Made by a program: the position numbers and the translations under genes. DNA of 42,456 nt from positions 1 to 42,456 of the forward strand of contig JADRCO010000219.1 of assembly GCA_021464525.1 (NCBI GenBank). Reading direction: 5' to 3'. This stretch comes from Rhizophagus sp. LPA8_4_AMF. Taxonomy: Eukaryota > Glomeromycota > Glomeromycetes > Glomerales > Glomeraceae. This document shows positions 21,916-33,683 of the stretch, piece by piece. How positions within the stretch are numbered: position 1 is the first letter of the stretch; every line of letters starts with the position of its first letter. The notes under the pieces are model-generated. The model was not told where the DNA came from, searched no databases, and saw only the letters and a list, made by a program, of their open reading frames with translations.

Positions 21916-24663
21916 ATGTCGGGGGAGCAAAATGTAAGGTTTAATTATTCAAAAGAACTTTTTTGAAAAGAAATAAAAGTTTTTCACCGTCATTTTTGAG
22001 TATTAGATATTAAAGTATAATAAATAACGTTGTTTAATTTATATTATTGTTTATCGTAGGCATTAAGACGAAGTCAACGTACTTCAATGTTATCAAAGAG
22101 GAAACAAGAACAGTTGTTAACAGAACAAGCGCGATTAACAGAAAGACAAGCTGCACTTGAAGCAAAGAAAAAAAAAGCAAAGACAATATCCGAAAAAGAT
22201 AAAAAAAATCATAAGGCAACTACTAAGCCGCTCCAACCACCAGAAATTGAAACAACTTCCGATAATCTTAAAATGGAAGGAGCGGGAGAAATATCTAATT
22301 TAGAGGATACTCAAACAATTACTACAGGTAAAAAAGATAAAAAGAAGGAAGCTGATAATTCGTGTGACGAATCATCAGTAAAACAGGAAAAGAAAACAGC
22401 GATTATTAAACTTAGAATAAAAAATAAGGATTCTGGCAGTAGTAATTCAAAGGGTAAAGAAATTACAAATTCTAAAGGTAAATCGAAAGCTGTACTATCA
22501 ACAAAGTCAAAAAAAACGAAGAAATTAGAGGTATTTATCTTATTTATCTTGTTTATTTTAAATAGTGAATTGGCTGATTCACCGATCACTGCTGAAATAG
22601 TTGCAAATTATTCATATAATAACTTTTAAACAGGGATCAAAAGCGCCACAATATGTTCCAAGCAATATTGATAAACTTGCCAGCACATATCCTGATAATT
22701 ACTGGCAATTTCATGCAGAAAGTAATACTGGAATGATAAATTATCTTAATTTTCAGTATCAACTTCAGTTGATCAATGTAGATGTGCGTGATCAGGGTAA
22801 TTGCATTCATTTATTTGGCCCAGTAAAAGATTATTGTAATGATTGCTGATTTATTATGCATTTTTCTTTTAAGGACCAATTACTGGAATGACCTTATCAC
22901 CAGATGGAACGATGCTCGTAACATTTTGTAATGTAGGAGCTGCAAGAATTTGGGACACAAGAGAATTCAAATTAATTCAAAAATTGAGAGACACTGAGGT
23001 ATATCAGGTTGTTAATATTTAATTATATCACAGAAATTTAATATTTTTTAGTTGCTATTTTTAGGAAAAAAATATTGACGAGTTTTTTGTCGGTAAATTC
23101 ACTCATAATCAAACACACCTGGTTGTTGGTGGCAAGTTGAAAGACCGAAATCGATGGTCTGAAGAAGATGATGACAATCATATTCTACCATGTCCTTTAA
23201 AGGTAAATGTTAACCGGGATATATGTCACATTTAATTATATTTATTAGACGTAAAGTAGTTATATTATATATACTGTTATCAAACAGATCTTTGATGTAA
23301 TTTCTGGAAAAGTCATTGCAAGACTTGAGGGTCATTCTGAGGAAGTTTTATGTATAAAGAATATTACGTACAAAGGAGAGCCTTATTTTCTAACTACCAG
23401 TCAGGATGGTTATATTATCAAATGGAAATTACAAGAAGATTGGACGTGAGTAAATAAAATTCTCACGAAAATTTCACTTATTTTATATTAAATTAACATA
23501 TCATGGAATTTTTCAAGTACTCTTATAAGCAAAACACGAATGGAAGATGGTATTACTTGTATGGCGTTCACTGTTTCATTTGTTCCAAATACTGGAAACA
23601 GATACTTTATGGCTGCTACCGATGAACATGTTCGATTGTATGATTTTGAAGCAGCACAGGTATTTACTTATTATTACAAAACTGCTATCATGTTAATAGA
23701 TATTTTTCTATTGTATTTTCTAAAGAAAAGGAGATTCTATTTTATAGCTTGTACAAACATTTTCTGGAAATATGTATTCCCAATATTGTGACTGCGCCAA
23801 ATTCATATATCCCGTTGAATCTTTGGAAGGAGATTCGGATGACAATGATAGTGCACAAGAGGGTAGTAGTAAAGCAATAAAGAAATCATCAAAACCAAAA
23901 AGTGCTTATCTTATTACGCGTGGTGTAGAAATTTTAGACGCAGAAGGTGGTAAAATAGGTAATATTAAATTTTTAAGGTGGAGATGAATACATTGACATA
24001 TCTATTTTTTAATAATTGGATTGTCCTATTTTCAATGAAAAGCGTCAAGAGTTAATGTTTGTATATTACACAAGTTAAATTTTCCAACGAAAAAAGGTGG
24101 ATCATTTAACCTTGAAGAAATAAGACGATATCACCACAAAGAGTAAGATATTTTTACATTCATTTATAATTTTTTATAATAAGATTTTTTAATTATTAGT
24201 TCTTTAATTATTAGTATATTTAATTTTTGAGTATAGTTATCATTCTAATTCATGGCTTATAAAGATTTCTTCAAACGGGCGATATCTTGCTGCACCAACT
24301 ATGGACGGTGGTGTATTTATATTCAATTTAAAAAATGGACAAGTTACTGGTATATTAAGAGATCATGATGGTAAGTAAAATAACGTTTAAATTGTTAAGA
24401 TTTTTTTAGAAAAATAATTTTTTTTTTTTTGTAGATTTAGAAGTAAGAGACGTAATTTTTCATCCATGGAAACCATTGTTATTTACCTGTGCAGATGGTT
24501 AGTAGAATTAAAGTACTTTATGATAGATAAAATTGGCGAATTAATACTAAGTTCAGATATTCTTTCGTTTTTAATTAATCTAGATGGATGTGTTAAAATA
24601 TATACCTACAGTTTCCTCGAAAATGATGATTTAAATGAGGTTGATGTTGAGAAAGAAGATTAA
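21916..24663 (+). CDS. WD40-repeat protein with lysine-rich N-terminal extension
   Basis: Twelve exons, starting with an 18-nt exon at 21916-21933, then 22060-22530, 22634-22796, 22874-22998, 23065-23202, 23288-23445, 23518-23659, 23748-23958, 24043-24142, 24237-24370, 24435-24497 and 24584-24663. They join in phase to 600 residues. Residues ~1-165 are highly charged and Lys-rich, opening with ALRRSQRTSMLSKRKQEQL, and are probably disordered and possibly nuclear. The rest forms a beta-propeller with WD-type blades: GPITGMTLSPDGTMLVTF...ARIWD, GHSEEVLCI...TSQDGYIIKW, FMAATDEHVRLYDF, LAAPTMDGGVFIFNLKNG and DLEVRDVIFHPWKPLLFTCA. An acidic tail ends the protein. I do not recognise a named orthologue. 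The exon 8 donor could also be placed nine bases earlier in the same phase. Confidence 0.85.
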
Positions 24664-25014
24664 TTAAAATATTACATAATGAATTTAAATATTGTACGAT
24701 CCTCTTTTTTTGTATTCTTATTCTTTTTACACGATATATATAAATATAATAAATTTTACGTCCGGGTAATATTGATATAGTACGTATACAGTATATACGG
24801 CCGATCTTCAAAAATAATCATTTTTTAAATTTTTATGCTTAGTTTTATTGTGACTAATTTGCTAAACTGATAAGGATAGAGCAACATATTTCCGTCGATT
24901 ATTTATAATATTGTGGATCGAATTTAATGACTACTTAAAAACAAACTTCGTATTAAGTTTCTTTGCCTTTGCAAAGAATTATACGTGCCGTCGAAATTCA
25001 TATTTGACTTTTAC
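24664..25014. other. Intergenic, no feature seen
   Basis: AT-rich 3' flank of the WD40 gene leading into the inverted-repeat elements. No exon or RNA gene recognised. Confidence 0.4.
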
Positions 25015-25239
25015 TAGCCCTGTTCAATTCTTGATCGTATCGGATTGTGTATGACCAATCAGATCATAGTTACAATTGAGCACAGTTTTTTGATTGATCG
25101 GATTGGTTATATTATTCATAATATGTTTTAGGGCAGACGATTATAAATCGATCTGGGTGAACACTGAACATCAATTTTTGTCCAATTATCTAAGGGTGCA
25201 AATTTTCGATCGGTCTAGCCGTCTAGGCCTCTAGGGCTA
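25015..25239. mobile_element. Degenerate MITE-like element, copy A
   Basis: A 225-bp unit that starts TAGCCCTGTTCAATTCTTGA and ends CTAGGGCTA, giving a short TA-GCCCT/AGGGC-TA terminal match. Its start resembles the neighbouring copies (TAGGCCAGTTCAATTCTGA), and it shares internal ACCAATCAGA. It is the most decayed of three adjacent copies. It has no coding capacity. Confidence 0.5.
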
Positions 25240-25240
25240 T

Positions 25241-25527
25241 TAGGCCAGTTCAATTCTGATTGTTCGGGTTTTTGATCGCAATATCCGTTAGCCTATCCGA
25301 ATATGTGATCAAAAATAGTATTGACTATTGAGTTTGCTGGCCACTGATCACGAAAATTTCAACTTAAGCCAATCAGTTTATTTGTTTTTGGCATGCTTTG
25401 CTTATTTTTTTACGTGATCCACTTTTTTTTTAGTTCGTAAAAATCGGGTCACTGATCAAGTTACACAAATTTATTAACCAATATTATTCAACTAAAAACC
25501 GATCAAAATTCCGAACGATCTGGCCTA
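25241..25527. mobile_element. MITE-like inverted-repeat element, copy B
   Basis: A 287-bp unit bounded by TAGGCCAGTTCAATTCTGAT on the left and ...CCGAACGATCTGGCCTA on the right. The ends are imperfect inverted repeats flanked by TA. Internal segments such as CCAATCAG, ATTTGTTTTT and AAAAATCGG are shared with copy C in the same order. Non-coding. TA-flanked short inverted-repeat elements are typical of non-autonomous Tc1/mariner-type transposons; the superfamily is inferred. Confidence 0.7.
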
Positions 25528-25528
25528 T

Positions 25529-25828
25529 TAGGCCAGTTCATAATTGTTCGATCGGCATTTTTGATCGGGTTACACTAATTTCGTGATCAAAGTTCAATTT
25601 TGAGATTGTGGTTGAATGGTTTAGCCAACCAATCAGACATTTGTTTTTATTTTTTTTTTATCCAATCCGATATTGCTTTATTTTTTTATCGACTCGACCA
25701 AAACGATCTACGTTTTTTGGTGGTTCACAAAAATCGGTTTGTTGATCGTTCCACAGTCAAAATTTATTGGTCAAAATTTTTGTGCAACGCGTTCAAAAAA
25801 GCCGATCGAACAATTATGAACTGGCCTA
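25529..25828. mobile_element. MITE-like inverted-repeat element, copy C
   Basis: A 300-bp unit with the clearest ends. The left end, TAGGCCAGTTCATAATTGTT and onward to TCGATCGGC, is repeated exactly in reverse complement at the right end (25801-25828). With four mismatches the match extends to about 46 bp, as far as GGTTACAC and its partner. It is TA-flanked and has no ORF. The near-perfect ends suggest it is the youngest of the three copies. Confidence 0.82.
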
Positions 25829-26003
25829 TTGTTTGACACGTATACACCGCCCAATGAATTATACACATGCAGTGTAACAAACGAAACTGCATGGAGAACA
25901 TGCATCTTTAATTGGTGCGATAATTATAAAATGCTCGTTTGTTTACCGAGATTTTCGCTCGCTCTTCTTTACAAAGACGTTTTTTAGTAAAATAAAGCAG
26001 AAG

Positions 26004-29000
26004 ATGAGTAAACGTCATGTAAAACCCTTATCTGTTTTAAGAGATGAAGTTCAGCAATATTACTTTAAAACATGTGAAGACTTTTATGACACGAAACTGT
26101 CAGAAAACAAGGTTTTTTCACTTTACTGAAGTTTTGATTTTATATAATAAATTTTTTACAAAAATTTTTCTTTTTTGGTACGCGTTTATATAAGGCTACT
26201 CTATTTGAAAGTATTGAAAAAGTAAAGCGATTATGGCAAGAAAATGAAAATCATCTTAAAGCAAAATTCCAAAAATTTCAAAGTGATCCTTATCCCGAAA
26301 TTGAAAGTTTATATGTTTCGAAAGGAAGAAGTTCTACTGGTTCGGGATCACCTAAATCTCCGAAGGAAAAGAAACCCACCGCAAAGATGGATTTAAATAT
26401 TCAAGTAGTTTATTTAAGAAGTTTGTTATTTATCACCGTAGGTGATAATCACCAGTATCATGTGAAGAAATTAACACGTAACGAATAACGTGTGACAAAT
26501 ATGATTTTTCATACTAAAGAATAGGTGTGACATATATTGATCACGTGATACTTGTGAGGATCACCACCTGTGATTCTTAGTAATTTCCTCAATTTATTAA
26601 GAGATATAGTATTGACAAAGCTTCTTAATTTTGAATAGGATTCTTTATCAGCTAGCCATCGCAAAAAACGTTATGAAAAGCGTCAGGCTGCTAGTGTCCC
26701 CATACAAAATCAAATTCCAAGATACGCTTTTTGGACCCCGATCATAAGAAGCTCGAAGGTAATTTTATTAATATATATGTACGATATTCTTTTCTGTACA
26801 CATCTAAACTTCCTATTTTACCTTTTTAGACAGAAGATGATCCTGTATTAAGACATCTTTATTATTTTGGGGAAGATAGTGAAGATGATGGAGATATTGA
26901 TTACTCTGATGTTTATGAAGATAGTACCGTTGGGAGGAACTCTATAGATCCAGAAGGTTAATAATTTTGGTCGTTTAAGCAAAATTTATAATAGCGGATT
27001 AAATTTTCTCAAATATAACAGGAGAGCAAATTGCCGTGAGAACTTTACATCGTATATTTAACCAGAACAATGTTTCAGTTGGACTTGTTGAAAAATCACT
27101 TGTTAAAATTGATTCTAAGCAAAGCAAAGAAATTACTACTTCTTCAAGAATGGGTCGATCATCGGTGACAGCTAATCGTGCTATTGAGATTGATGATCAT
27201 GATGTAGAAATTGTAGAAGTTGTTGTGAACGCACTTGCTAAAATTTTGAAGGGAAAAGAAATCACGATGTTACTTCACAAGTAAAAATCCTGATAATTTA
27301 ATCCGTTGTTTTATCTTTATAATTAAATAAATTTCCTTCATTAGATATTTGGAATATGCGCGCAAACTTGAGCCTCCATCATCTGCAACTGAATCTACGA
27401 GTACTCCAGATGACTCAAGCGATATGGATATAGAATCGTAATAAAGATATAGTTGTTTCTTCACGAATTATTTACACATCAACTCTTAAATAATATAAGA
27501 TTCTTTTTTTTTAAAATAGACCAAAAAGTGAAAGCAACGTAAACTTAATGATGCATTCTTATTCTAGTTTATGGTGTCGACGATGTTATGTGTATGATTG
27601 TAAACTTCATGGTTCGTATATTTATATTGTTTAGAAACAAGAAAATATATTAATATTAATTAATTATGAGTTTCTAGGTACTGATTTTAGACCGTCGGAA
27701 AACAGAAAACGTCCTCGACCACCAAATGATAAAAATAAACCTTGCGGAGCAGATTGTTATATGCATCTAAAAAGAGAGGCACGTTCACCATATGATAAAT
27801 GGAACGATGTCGAAATTGCATTATTTAGAAAGGCTGCATTACTTATCGGAAGCAAGAATTATTGTCAAATAGCTGATATCATTCCAAGTAAAAATTGTAA
27901 ACAGGTTTGTAAAATATAAAATCAGAAAATTATCTAGTAATTAATTAAAAAATTCTTTCATCATTTAGGTCTATCGACGATCTCGAGCACTTGGTGAAGT
28001 CGAAAAAGAACAGGAAGTTGAGGTTGGATCATCTTCAGATGAAGCGAAAAAAAAGAGCAGAAAGATTATGACTAAAATTGGTACGTGTTAAATACTTCAA
28101 ACCGGATAAAATTTGAAAAGAACGTGATTATCTTATTAATAATTAAAGAAGCAGTAGGAAAAAAAAAGAAAAATAATTTAAAAGATCAGATGGGGCGAAG
28201 CCTATATCTGATCGGTATGATACACACGCACATTTCATTAAACCTTAATTAATTTTAAGAAACTTATTATTCATCGTTATAATTAGTAATCGATGCAGAA
28301 AATCACTCGGAATATCATCCTTGTGATCATCCTGGTCGTCCATGCGATTTTAATTGTCCTTGCAAAAAAGGCAATGTTCCATGTGAAAAATACTGTCACT
28401 GTGATCTCGATTGTAAGTCATTAAATATATAGTATTAATTATATTATCATATCTAATTTATAGTATTACTTGAAAGGTCCACGACGATTCCCTGGATGTA
28501 ATTGTTATGGATTTGGAAAAACATGTAGTAATCGTGGTTGTATATGTTTTACTAATTATCGAGAATGTGATCCAGATTTATGCGGATGTACAGCTTCTGG
28601 TATTATATTGATCTTCCTTTGATTTATCAAAAACAGAAGCGTTATTTATTAAATGTATTTATTTCATTTACCTAATTATTCTTAGAGTGTAATACAAGCC
28701 ATTCAGTGTCCGAAACAGACATGGGAAGGTCTTTGTGTAAAAATGTCGCTATACAGAGAAGGCAAGCCAAGGTTAGTCAATATCAGTTAATTGTTATTTA
28801 ATATATTTAGCTTAAAACTATTTACACTTTATATAGCATACTATTGTCGGTATTTCTACGGTGGCAGGTTGGGGTCTTTTCGTAAGAGAACATGTTAAGA
28901 AAAATGAATATTTAGGAGAATATATCGGAGAAGTAAATATATAAATTACTTGTTATAATTTTAGGATTATTTCCTCATTTTTACGAATTTTTAGGTTATA

Positions 29001-29387
29001 TCACAAACTGAAGCAGATCGTCGTGGTAAAATTTACGATAAGCGAAGAACAAGCTTTTTGTTCAACTTAAATAAAGGTAATCTAAATTGAAATGTTTCTT
29101 TTTCGTGTACTCATTTGAAATATAAAATTTTGAATAACTTTTTCTATAGAATTTGTTGTAGACGCGACTCGTAAAGGAAATAAATTTAGATTCATTAATC
29201 ATTCACAAGATCCAAACGCATATTGTCGCGGTATGTTTATACTATTTAAAAAAAAAAATTTAACGATATAATTACATTAATTCATTTTTACCTTTGTAAA
29301 TTAGTCACTTTAGTTAAAGGCGAGCATCGTATTGGAATATACGCCTTATGTGACCTTGAACCTGGATCTGAATTATTCTTTGATTAT

Positions 29388-29422
<35 letters not shown>

Positions 29423-29549
29423 TATTTTCTAGTTAACGTTTATTTATTACTTGTCTATTTATAGATACGATGGAGAAGCTTTGAAGTTCGTTCCTAATGA
29501 GCGTGAACTTGCTGCGAGTCCTATGAAATCAATCTCCAATGGAAAATAA
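26004..29549 (+). CDS. EZH2: EZH2-type histone H3K27 methyltransferase (PRC2 catalytic subunit)
   Basis: About 18 exons from ATG 26004 to TAA 29547-29549, roughly 725 residues. Features in order: a region with [15 protein letters not shown] matching the EZH2 N-terminal half; a SANT-like segment ([20 protein letters not shown]); a pre-SET CXC domain with dense cysteines ([20 protein letters not shown] onward); and a C-terminal SET domain. The SET domain has [35 protein letters not shown] and [10 protein letters not shown], with the NHS and FFDY catalytic motifs. EZH2 trimethylates H3 Lys27 within Polycomb complex 2. Two oddities: exon 2 (26196-26404) needs one extra base near 26217-26221 to stay in frame, and Ile replaces the Ala of RFANHS. 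The exon 1 donor (GTTTTT) is weak. The CXC-SET half is secure; the N-terminal model is less so. Confidence 0.92.
26432..26574. mobile_element. 143-bp inverted-repeat element inside an EZH2 intron
   Basis: The left end reads ATCACCGTAGGTGATAATCA then CCAGTATCATGTGA. The reverse complement of the right end reads ATCACAGGTGGTGATCCTCA then CAAGTATCACGTGA. The ~35-bp arms match at most positions. The right arm contains the perfect palindrome ATCACGTGAT (26540-26549). It lies wholly within the intron between exons 2 and 3 (26405-26638), which is the longest intron of the gene. No coding capacity and no clear target-site duplication. Confidence 0.7.
29391..29419. repeat. (TA)n microsatellite in EZH2 intron
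   Basis: About 14 TA units immediately after the donor site of the penultimate EZH2 exon. Confidence 0.9.
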
Positions 29550-29869
29550 ATCGTTATTTGTACATAATTAAATTTCTTTTAATCAAGAAATTATTCAATA
29601 TTCATTTCAGTTATGCATCACAAAGTATTAGAACAGATTTTCATACTTAAACGATAAAATACTTTACACGGATAGATAGAATGTACATGCATAAATCAAG
29701 TCGGATATACCAAATATGTAGTCACAGTAACAATTTGGGATTTGCAAATTAAATCTTGTGTAATTTGGCCTAAATCAAATATGGATATTGTCGAATCCGA
29801 AGTCGACAGTTGTTATAAAAAGATGGTTAATAAATGTTTGAAGTAGATTTTGTATTTTTTTCGGTATTA
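29550..29869. other. Intergenic between EZH2 and p24 gene
   Basis: About 320 bp on the path from the EZH2 stop to the p24 start. No exon, E-box or repeat recognised. Confidence 0.4.
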
Positions 29870-30903
29870 ATGATGTATTCAACTCGTTTAGGAGTTATAA
29901 ACCTTTTCTTATTGTATACCATTGTATTATTTATTTTAGTTAAACCAACTACGTCTTTATATTTTTATTTGGAAGGAACTGAACAAAAATGTTTTCTCGA
30001 AGAATTACCTAGAGACACACTTGTTGTTGGTAAGAAACAGATTATTGGTGGTATTTGGTTTTAATTTAGGATGAATTAAGTTAAATAAAATATATATTTG
30101 CTTTAAAGGTACATATAAAGCTGAAGAATGGTCTGATACACAACAACAATATATCGAAAATCCTCAACTTGGAATACAGATAACTGTTGAAGTAATCATA
30201 CACAACAAATTTAACCAGTTTTTTAAAAATTTTATTTAATTAATTTCTTTTAAATAATAGGAATTGCCTCTATTGCATCGAATTATTAATCAAAAAGGAG
30301 CAAGTCGCGGAAGATTCACTTTCACAGCTGCAGAATCAGGAGATCATGCAATCTGTTTATCTACAAATTCTTCTGGTTGGTTTTCGAATAGCCAAATAGT
30401 TAGTATAAATATACCATAGTTATCGGAGTTTAAAATAGCAAATACTATAAACTTGATCTAATTTCAAATCATCATATGAAGAAACTACATTTAGATATGG
30501 TCATTGGAGAAACAACTAGTGAAGAAGAAAATGATAAAGAACATTTTAGTGGTGAGTATTTTTTATGAATTTTCATACAATCAAAGTTTATTCATTTTCG
30601 TTTATTTTTAGATCTTGCACAAAGAGTACGCGACTTGAATCACCGTATTGCAGATATTCGTAGGGAACAAGGTTATCAACGTGTGAGTATTAACTAAATT
30701 TACAAGAAATTTTTATTTAAACATTTTTAACATTTGATTCGTTTATGCTTTAGGAACGCGAGGCTGAATTCCGGGATCAATCCGAACTTACTAATTCACG
30801 TGTAGTATATTGGACTATAGCACAATTGGTTGTTCTTGGATTTACATGCCTATGGCAATTGCAACATTTGAAAGGCTTTTTTGAAGCTAAAAAATTAGTA
30901 TAA
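29870..30903 (+). CDS. p24/emp24 family cargo receptor (alpha-type, Erp/TMED)
   Basis: Six exons (29870-30029, 30109-30191, 30261-30398, 30482-30551, 30612-30682, 30754-30903) encode 223 residues. A signal peptide ([20 protein letters not shown]) is followed by the GOLD-domain start [20 protein letters not shown] short coiled coil comes next ([20 protein letters not shown]), then one TM helix ([20 protein letters not shown]). The tail ends [10 protein letters not shown] binds COPII and the KKxx-type dilysine binds COPI, the hallmarks of p24 proteins cycling between ER and Golgi. The tail points to the alpha subgroup. An upstream in-frame ATG at 29834 would add 12 residues; the later start gives the better signal peptide. 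It is convergent with the tRNA synthetase gene, 88 bp away. Confidence 0.9.
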
Positions 30904-30991
30904 TTTAATTTTAATGGATACATAATATTCATGAGAATAATCTGTATTACTAACGCTTTGGTAAAAAAAAAAAATATAAATTCTTTGATAA

Positions 30992-33605
30992 TTATTGAAT
31001 AAATTCTTCTAAATTAAATTCTACGACAGAACAAGGATACATTATTTCAAATTTTTCTAATACATTAGGATGAAGTATGCCAAAGTTACCAATTTTACTC
31101 GTTACTATTGGTGATGACTTTGAATGTCTACGTAGAAAAATATCTGCACATCTATTAGGAAAATATGTTGTATCTATTAATTATATCAAAAATATATATT
31201 AGTATTGTAAATAACCAAATATGGATATGATTATATGAACATACTTTCTGACTCTTTTATATAATATCCAACATCATCTCCATTAACAGACACAAGTTTA
31301 ACTTTAAGCATATCCATAAGACGATTAACAAGCCCATGAATAAGCTATAAATATCACGTGTAATTAAAAAAAAGTCAAAATCTTTTAATTGCAAAAAGAA
31401 ATAAAAGTAAAAGTCTTTACCTCAAATCCTGAAACTTTTGCGCAATAAATAGCACAAATATGTCTTTCATTCCTTGCTTTCCTTTCCAAAGAATCATCTT
31501 TCAAAACTACATCAGAAACCTCGAAAACTTTAATAGGCAATGCATGCTTCTTATTTTCCCTAACGGTCTTTAAAATTCCCGGCAAAAGCGAAGAACGAAC
31601 AACTTGATATTCTAAAGTTTTTGGATTTTCCAATTTCACGGCCGTAGAATTATCATCTTTTTTATTCAAATACGCAAAGTTCTCATCATGTGAACACTAT
31701 ATAAAGAAAAACTTAATAAATTTATATTGTATTTAAAAATAATATGAATTAAAATATTACCAAAATTAAAGGCAAAACTTCACTCCAGCCTGATAAAGCA
31801 ACTTCTTTTCTAACCAAATCGCTTAATTTATTAATAGGTAATGCTTTGCCAGTCGAATTGATAATTTTCATAGTTTTTTTTGGAATATTATTAAATCCAT
31901 AAGCTATAGCAACATCTTCCATAACATCACATGCGTGTAAAATATCTGCTCTAGTTGGTGGTATTTCCACCGAAAGTTCTGCTTCATTAACCAATTTAGC
32001 AGAAAGTGCCATGCGATTTAAGTACGTTATGATCTCTGAAGAAGTAAGCATTACACCTATGCACGCATTAATATAATCAGCTTTAACTTTTATGAAACGA
32101 GGTGAAAGATCAGGATAAGTCCATATTTTTCCATCAGGATATATAACTTTGACAGGTTCTATACTTTTAATAGATCAAATATAAATAAATTAATAGTTAA
32201 TTCAAGTAATAAAGTGTAAAGTGTAACCGAGGACTAACTCACGTGAAGGGTTCCGCACAATATTCAGAAAACATTGTAACAATTGTATTTAATACGATTT
32301 TTGCTTTTGTCAAATCAGTTGCAGTACACTCAATAAAAACGTTTTTTGTGTTCAACGTAATCTTTGAATGATCGCCGTTGATGATTGGAGGTAAAGAGCA
32401 AACAACCCGATTTGCATCATAAATCACAGGGTAAACAGGAGAATCACGGATAATATGAAGAAATTTTCCGATATGTTTATCAGCCTAAATTAACAGAATC
32501 CAGCACAAAATTTAAAATATTAAATCATTTTTTCATCAAATATAGTTTGATTTTAAAATATATTTACACCTCATAAAATTTCATCAATTCTTCCCCATCG
32601 TATTCTTTAGGTTGGTTTAACGGTTCGAATTTAATGCTTTTTGGAGGAAGAGCCTCATAAGTGAAAGGAGGTTTAAGTGTGTCTAAATCGTGTGTTCCGA
32701 TAGCAACAAGCGTTCTCTTTCTATATTAAATCAAAAATTTATCTAGTGCGTCACATTTACAAGAATAAGAAATATGTTATGAAAGTTACCTGCAGAGATT
32801 GATGTGCAACTTTTCTTGCAATTCGATAAAATTACTATAATTTTTTTCGTTGAAAGATATATTCCGTAGTATGGCGCCAACAACATGAGGTCGAATTTGC
32901 GCAGTCTAAAATAAATAATAATGTAATTAATTATGATTAAGTTTTCATACATGAAGATTCTATTTTTATACAGTAAACAACTTGTAAATATAAATTAGAT
33001 TTTTACTCACTTCCGATTTTACGGTTATTTGTATTTGCCCATCTTTAGGATCAACCACTTTGTAAGTGGGTGGCTTTGCCTTTCCTTGGAAAATTAAAAA
33101 TGCACGTGAAATGCCTTCGTGACAAAGTAGGTCATACCTAATAATATTAGTTTAATCGATAAATATATATGAAAAGTTTTAAAGTAATAAAGGTAATAAA
33201 TTTCGTTCCATGATCTACCTATTGGCGGGAATTTCAATCTTCAAGATAGGTTTTTCGGATAAACCCTCAGCCTTGATTGTACCTATTTCTCTGATAGCCA
33301 GCTCTTTTTCAGAGGTCTAGCTTAGGCCAACGACAAGCATTATCACAATTTTTAGCAATATTTATGATAATTCAGCACAATAAAAATAAACATACATCTT
33401 CTTCAAGCTCGAGGCCGAGATCGAAACATAATTCACTAAATTCATCCGTGGCTAAAGTAAAAGATTTAAAATTGATAATTACGTCAATATATTTTATTTT
33501 CGTAGAAAAATTTCAATTAATATTCTCGAGTCACAAAAAAAGTTTACAATATTCCTTTCCGAGAGCCTTGTAAAATTCTTCTTTATCTACGTGAACAACT
33601 GGCAT
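30992..33605 (-). CDS. FRS1: Phenylalanyl-tRNA synthetase beta subunit, cytosolic
   Basis: A minus-strand gene of about 11 exons. The first three are 33548-33605, 33396-33451 and 33219-33316; the last coding stretch ends at 30992. The N-terminus [19 protein letters not shown] and the segments [37 protein letters not shown] and [10 protein letters not shown] are characteristic of the eukaryotic/archaeal beta subunit. Later segments include a B5-type domain ([27 protein letters not shown]) and the catalytic-like core ([27 protein letters not shown]). The C-terminus reads [20 protein letters not shown] then [12 protein letters not shown]. With the alpha subunit it forms the tetramer that charges tRNA-Phe. 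An ATCACGTGA site lies 78 bp upstream. Internal exon borders were not all resolved. Confidence 0.94.
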
Positions 33606-33683
33606 TCTGATTCATTTAAAGAAAAAATGTAGATATCATATTATTTTTTTGGGAATGAGTACGTGCATGACTCAAAAAGACTG

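Noticed and set aside
28861-28932. Change at the EZH2 Tyr641 position
   Set aside because: I first aligned YDKRRTSF to the Tyr641 site. Recounting from the human C-terminus puts Tyr641 in the SEYCGE segment, which is GEYIGE here, so the Tyr is conserved.
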